64,000 nt of DNA from positions 49,630,490-49,694,489 of the forward strand of contig JAYGXS010000003.1 of NCBI GenBank assembly GCA_036362985.1, in the 5' to 3' direction. The position numbers and the translations under genes were made by a program. The notes under the pieces are model-generated. The model made no database searches. It was not told the DNA's origin and was given only the letters and a program-made list of their open reading frames with translations. This stretch comes from Ligula intestinalis (lineage: Eukaryota > Platyhelminthes > Cestoda > Diphyllobothriidea > Diphyllobothriidae). Of the stretch, positions 62,453 through 64,000 are shown piece after piece. Every line of letters begins with the position of its first letter. Positions within the stretch are counted from its first letter, which is position 1.

Positions 62453-64000
62453 ATGAAACTAAAGTGCATGCACACTAATGCACAAAGCCTGCTCTCCAAA
62501 TTAGATGAGCTTCAGATTATTACGTGCCAACTGGAACCAGACGTCGTCTGCATAACAGAAACATGGTTGTCCACGAAGATAGGTGATCAGGAAATTGCTC
62601 TACCTGGGTTTCAAGTTTTCCGAAACGATAGAGTCGGGCGTCAAGGTGGGGGTGTGCTAATCTATGCTAGACACGGCCTGCTCGTGTCCGACAAATCCGA
62701 AAACCTTTCGGGCAATATGGAGGCAATATGGCTCACAGTTAGAACACTGGGGTCACAGACCCTTGACATCATGGCGGTCTACCGTCCACCATCGCGCAAC
62801 CAACAGTCAGAAAATAGTCTGATAGAATGAGTCGAAGAAATTGCTAGGAGATTTGATGTCGTGGTCATGGGAGACTGGAATGTGAGTTCTGCGCCCGGCT
62901 CAGAAGTAAATTTCGATCGACGACTCCTGCGCACAGTACAGGCATCTTTCGCAATGCAACACGTACTATATCCGACCAGATTACGCGAAGGGCAACAAGC
63001 TAATTGCTTAGACCTAGTACTTACCAAAGCACCTGATAGCGTGGACATTGTAAATTTTTTACCACCTCTCGGAAAAAGTGATCACGTAGTGCTACCGTGG
63101 GAATATTCACTCTTCTCTGTGCCCGATCGTAGTGCGGTAACCAGGCGCAACATCTGGAGAGGGGACGTTACACAAATGAAAACCACAGTGAGCGAGATAG
63201 ACTGGAACGAACTATTCACCGGGTGCGTTCTCGATGATTGGTCGGCATTCAAAGCCGCACTGCACGGACTAATTACCGACTTATGTCCTATCGCGATAAA
63301 GAAAGTAACAAATAGGCCTCGATGGCTATCGCCGACGCTAAAGAAGGAAGTAAATCGCAAAGAAAGGATGTTCAAAATCTATCGCAGAGAGAGGACCCCC
63401 GAATCGTACAATAGTTATAAGGCGCAGAGAAACAAGGTTAAGAGCATGATACGAATTATCCGCCAAAACTTCGAGAGTAATCTAATAAACCGTGCAGTAG
63501 GAAACCCAAAGCTTTTCTACAGCTACGTTAGGCAATGTACTCGAAAATAAAGACCCTATTCCTCTGCTAAAAACAGACGACGGTGTAGAAATTTCTGAGA
63601 TTTACGAAAAGGCGGAATATCTATCCTGCTTCTTCCAGTCGGTCTTTACGAGAGAGGCTGAGTTCACCACTATTAAGTGCAGTGTGGGTGTGATCCAGAC
63701 CATAGAATCGGTTGCACTCACGGAAGCTACCGTTCTGCAAGAACTTCTGCAGCTTAAAGAAACGAAGTCGTCAGGTTCGGATGAGATACCTGCAAAGCTA
63801 TTAAAAGAGCTAGCCATAGAGTTGGCGGTACCCCTGTGCCTAATCTTCCGAGCTTCTCTTAATACTGGACAAGTGCCACCCGATTGGAAGGCAGCGTGGA
63901 TATCACCCATCCACAAAAGTGGGAGTCGGGCGACCGCAAATAACTATAGACCGGTCAGCCTCACCTCAATATCCTGCAAGATTATGGAATGCATAGTCAA
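62453..64000 (+). pseudogene. LINE ORF2: APE endonuclease and start of RT
   Basis: Starts MKLKCMHTNAQSLLSKLDEL. APE motifs: CITETWL (Glu), GGGVLIYARH, MAVYRPPS, VVMGDWN and LGKSDHVVLP. TGA at 62828-62830 interrupts it. TAA at 63548 is bypassed by a one-frame change near 63545, into DPIPLLKTDDGVEISEIYEK, SSGSDEIPAKLLKE, WISPIHKSGSR and NNYRPVSL, which is RT up to the fingers. The YxDD box lies beyond the edge. Confidence 0.85.

Larger units (their letters stand above)
61436..64000 (+). mobile_element. CR1-like LINE, cut by the right edge
   Basis: ORF1 (about 61516-62426) and ORF2 (62453 to the edge) follow in the usual order with ORF2 starting just after the ORF1 stop. Three breaks are visible (61957, 62150, 62828) and one frame change near 63545. 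The 3' half lies outside. Confidence 0.87.

Overview
The window looks like nuclear DNA from a repeat-rich flatworm, most likely a tapeworm of the diphyllobothriid type; the taxon is inferred, not proven. The support is spliced host genes with short exons and multi-kilobase introns, several 35-36 bp micro-introns, TTAGGG-type degenerate telomeric tracts, and a repeat load of CR1/RTE-like LINEs, Penelope-like elements (PLEs), tRNA-derived SINEs and mariner/pogo remnants. No bacterial-style operon, rRNA gene or CRISPR array is visible.

Left part (about 2.3-24.8 kb, minus strand): one host gene can be rebuilt from 11 exons whose ten junctions all agree in phase. It encodes a proline-rich, partly coiled-coil protein. 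Its central motif resembles the conserved core of TALPID3 (KIAA0586), a centriole/ciliogenesis protein. The 3' end runs off the left edge and the first exons were not found. Its introns hold PLE remnants with hammerhead-ribozyme-like motifs, a mariner deletion derivative, SINEs and unclassified repeats.

Middle part (about 25-45 kb): no convincing host exon. It holds a decayed RTE-like LINE, a CR1-like LINE with an intact YADD reverse transcriptase motif and a (TTA)n tail, a pogo/Tigger-like deletion derivative, a long-TIR MITE, two foldback structures, a PLE endonuclease fragment and several copies of an unclassified repeat ending in TGAAGATCGCA.

Right part (45.3-56.6 kb, minus strand): a complete four-exon gene for the electron transfer flavoprotein beta subunit (ETFB, 259 aa). 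Its 7.4-kb second intron carries a broken LINE in antisense orientation with a 2A-like GIEANPGP motif and a PHD-like zinc finger. Beyond it (58-61 kb, plus strand) lies a transposon-derived gene in which an N-terminal transposase domain is joined by phase-consistent splice sites to a DUF4806 domain. It is flanked by a pair of direct repeats. The window ends in the first half of a CR1-like LINE (61.4-64 kb) whose ORF1 carries 48-residue tandem repeats.

Only the two host genes look like functioning cellular genes. Nearly every mobile-element reading frame has at least one stop or frameshift; the pairs of SINEs and foldbacks show that insertions have piled up in introns and intergenic space.
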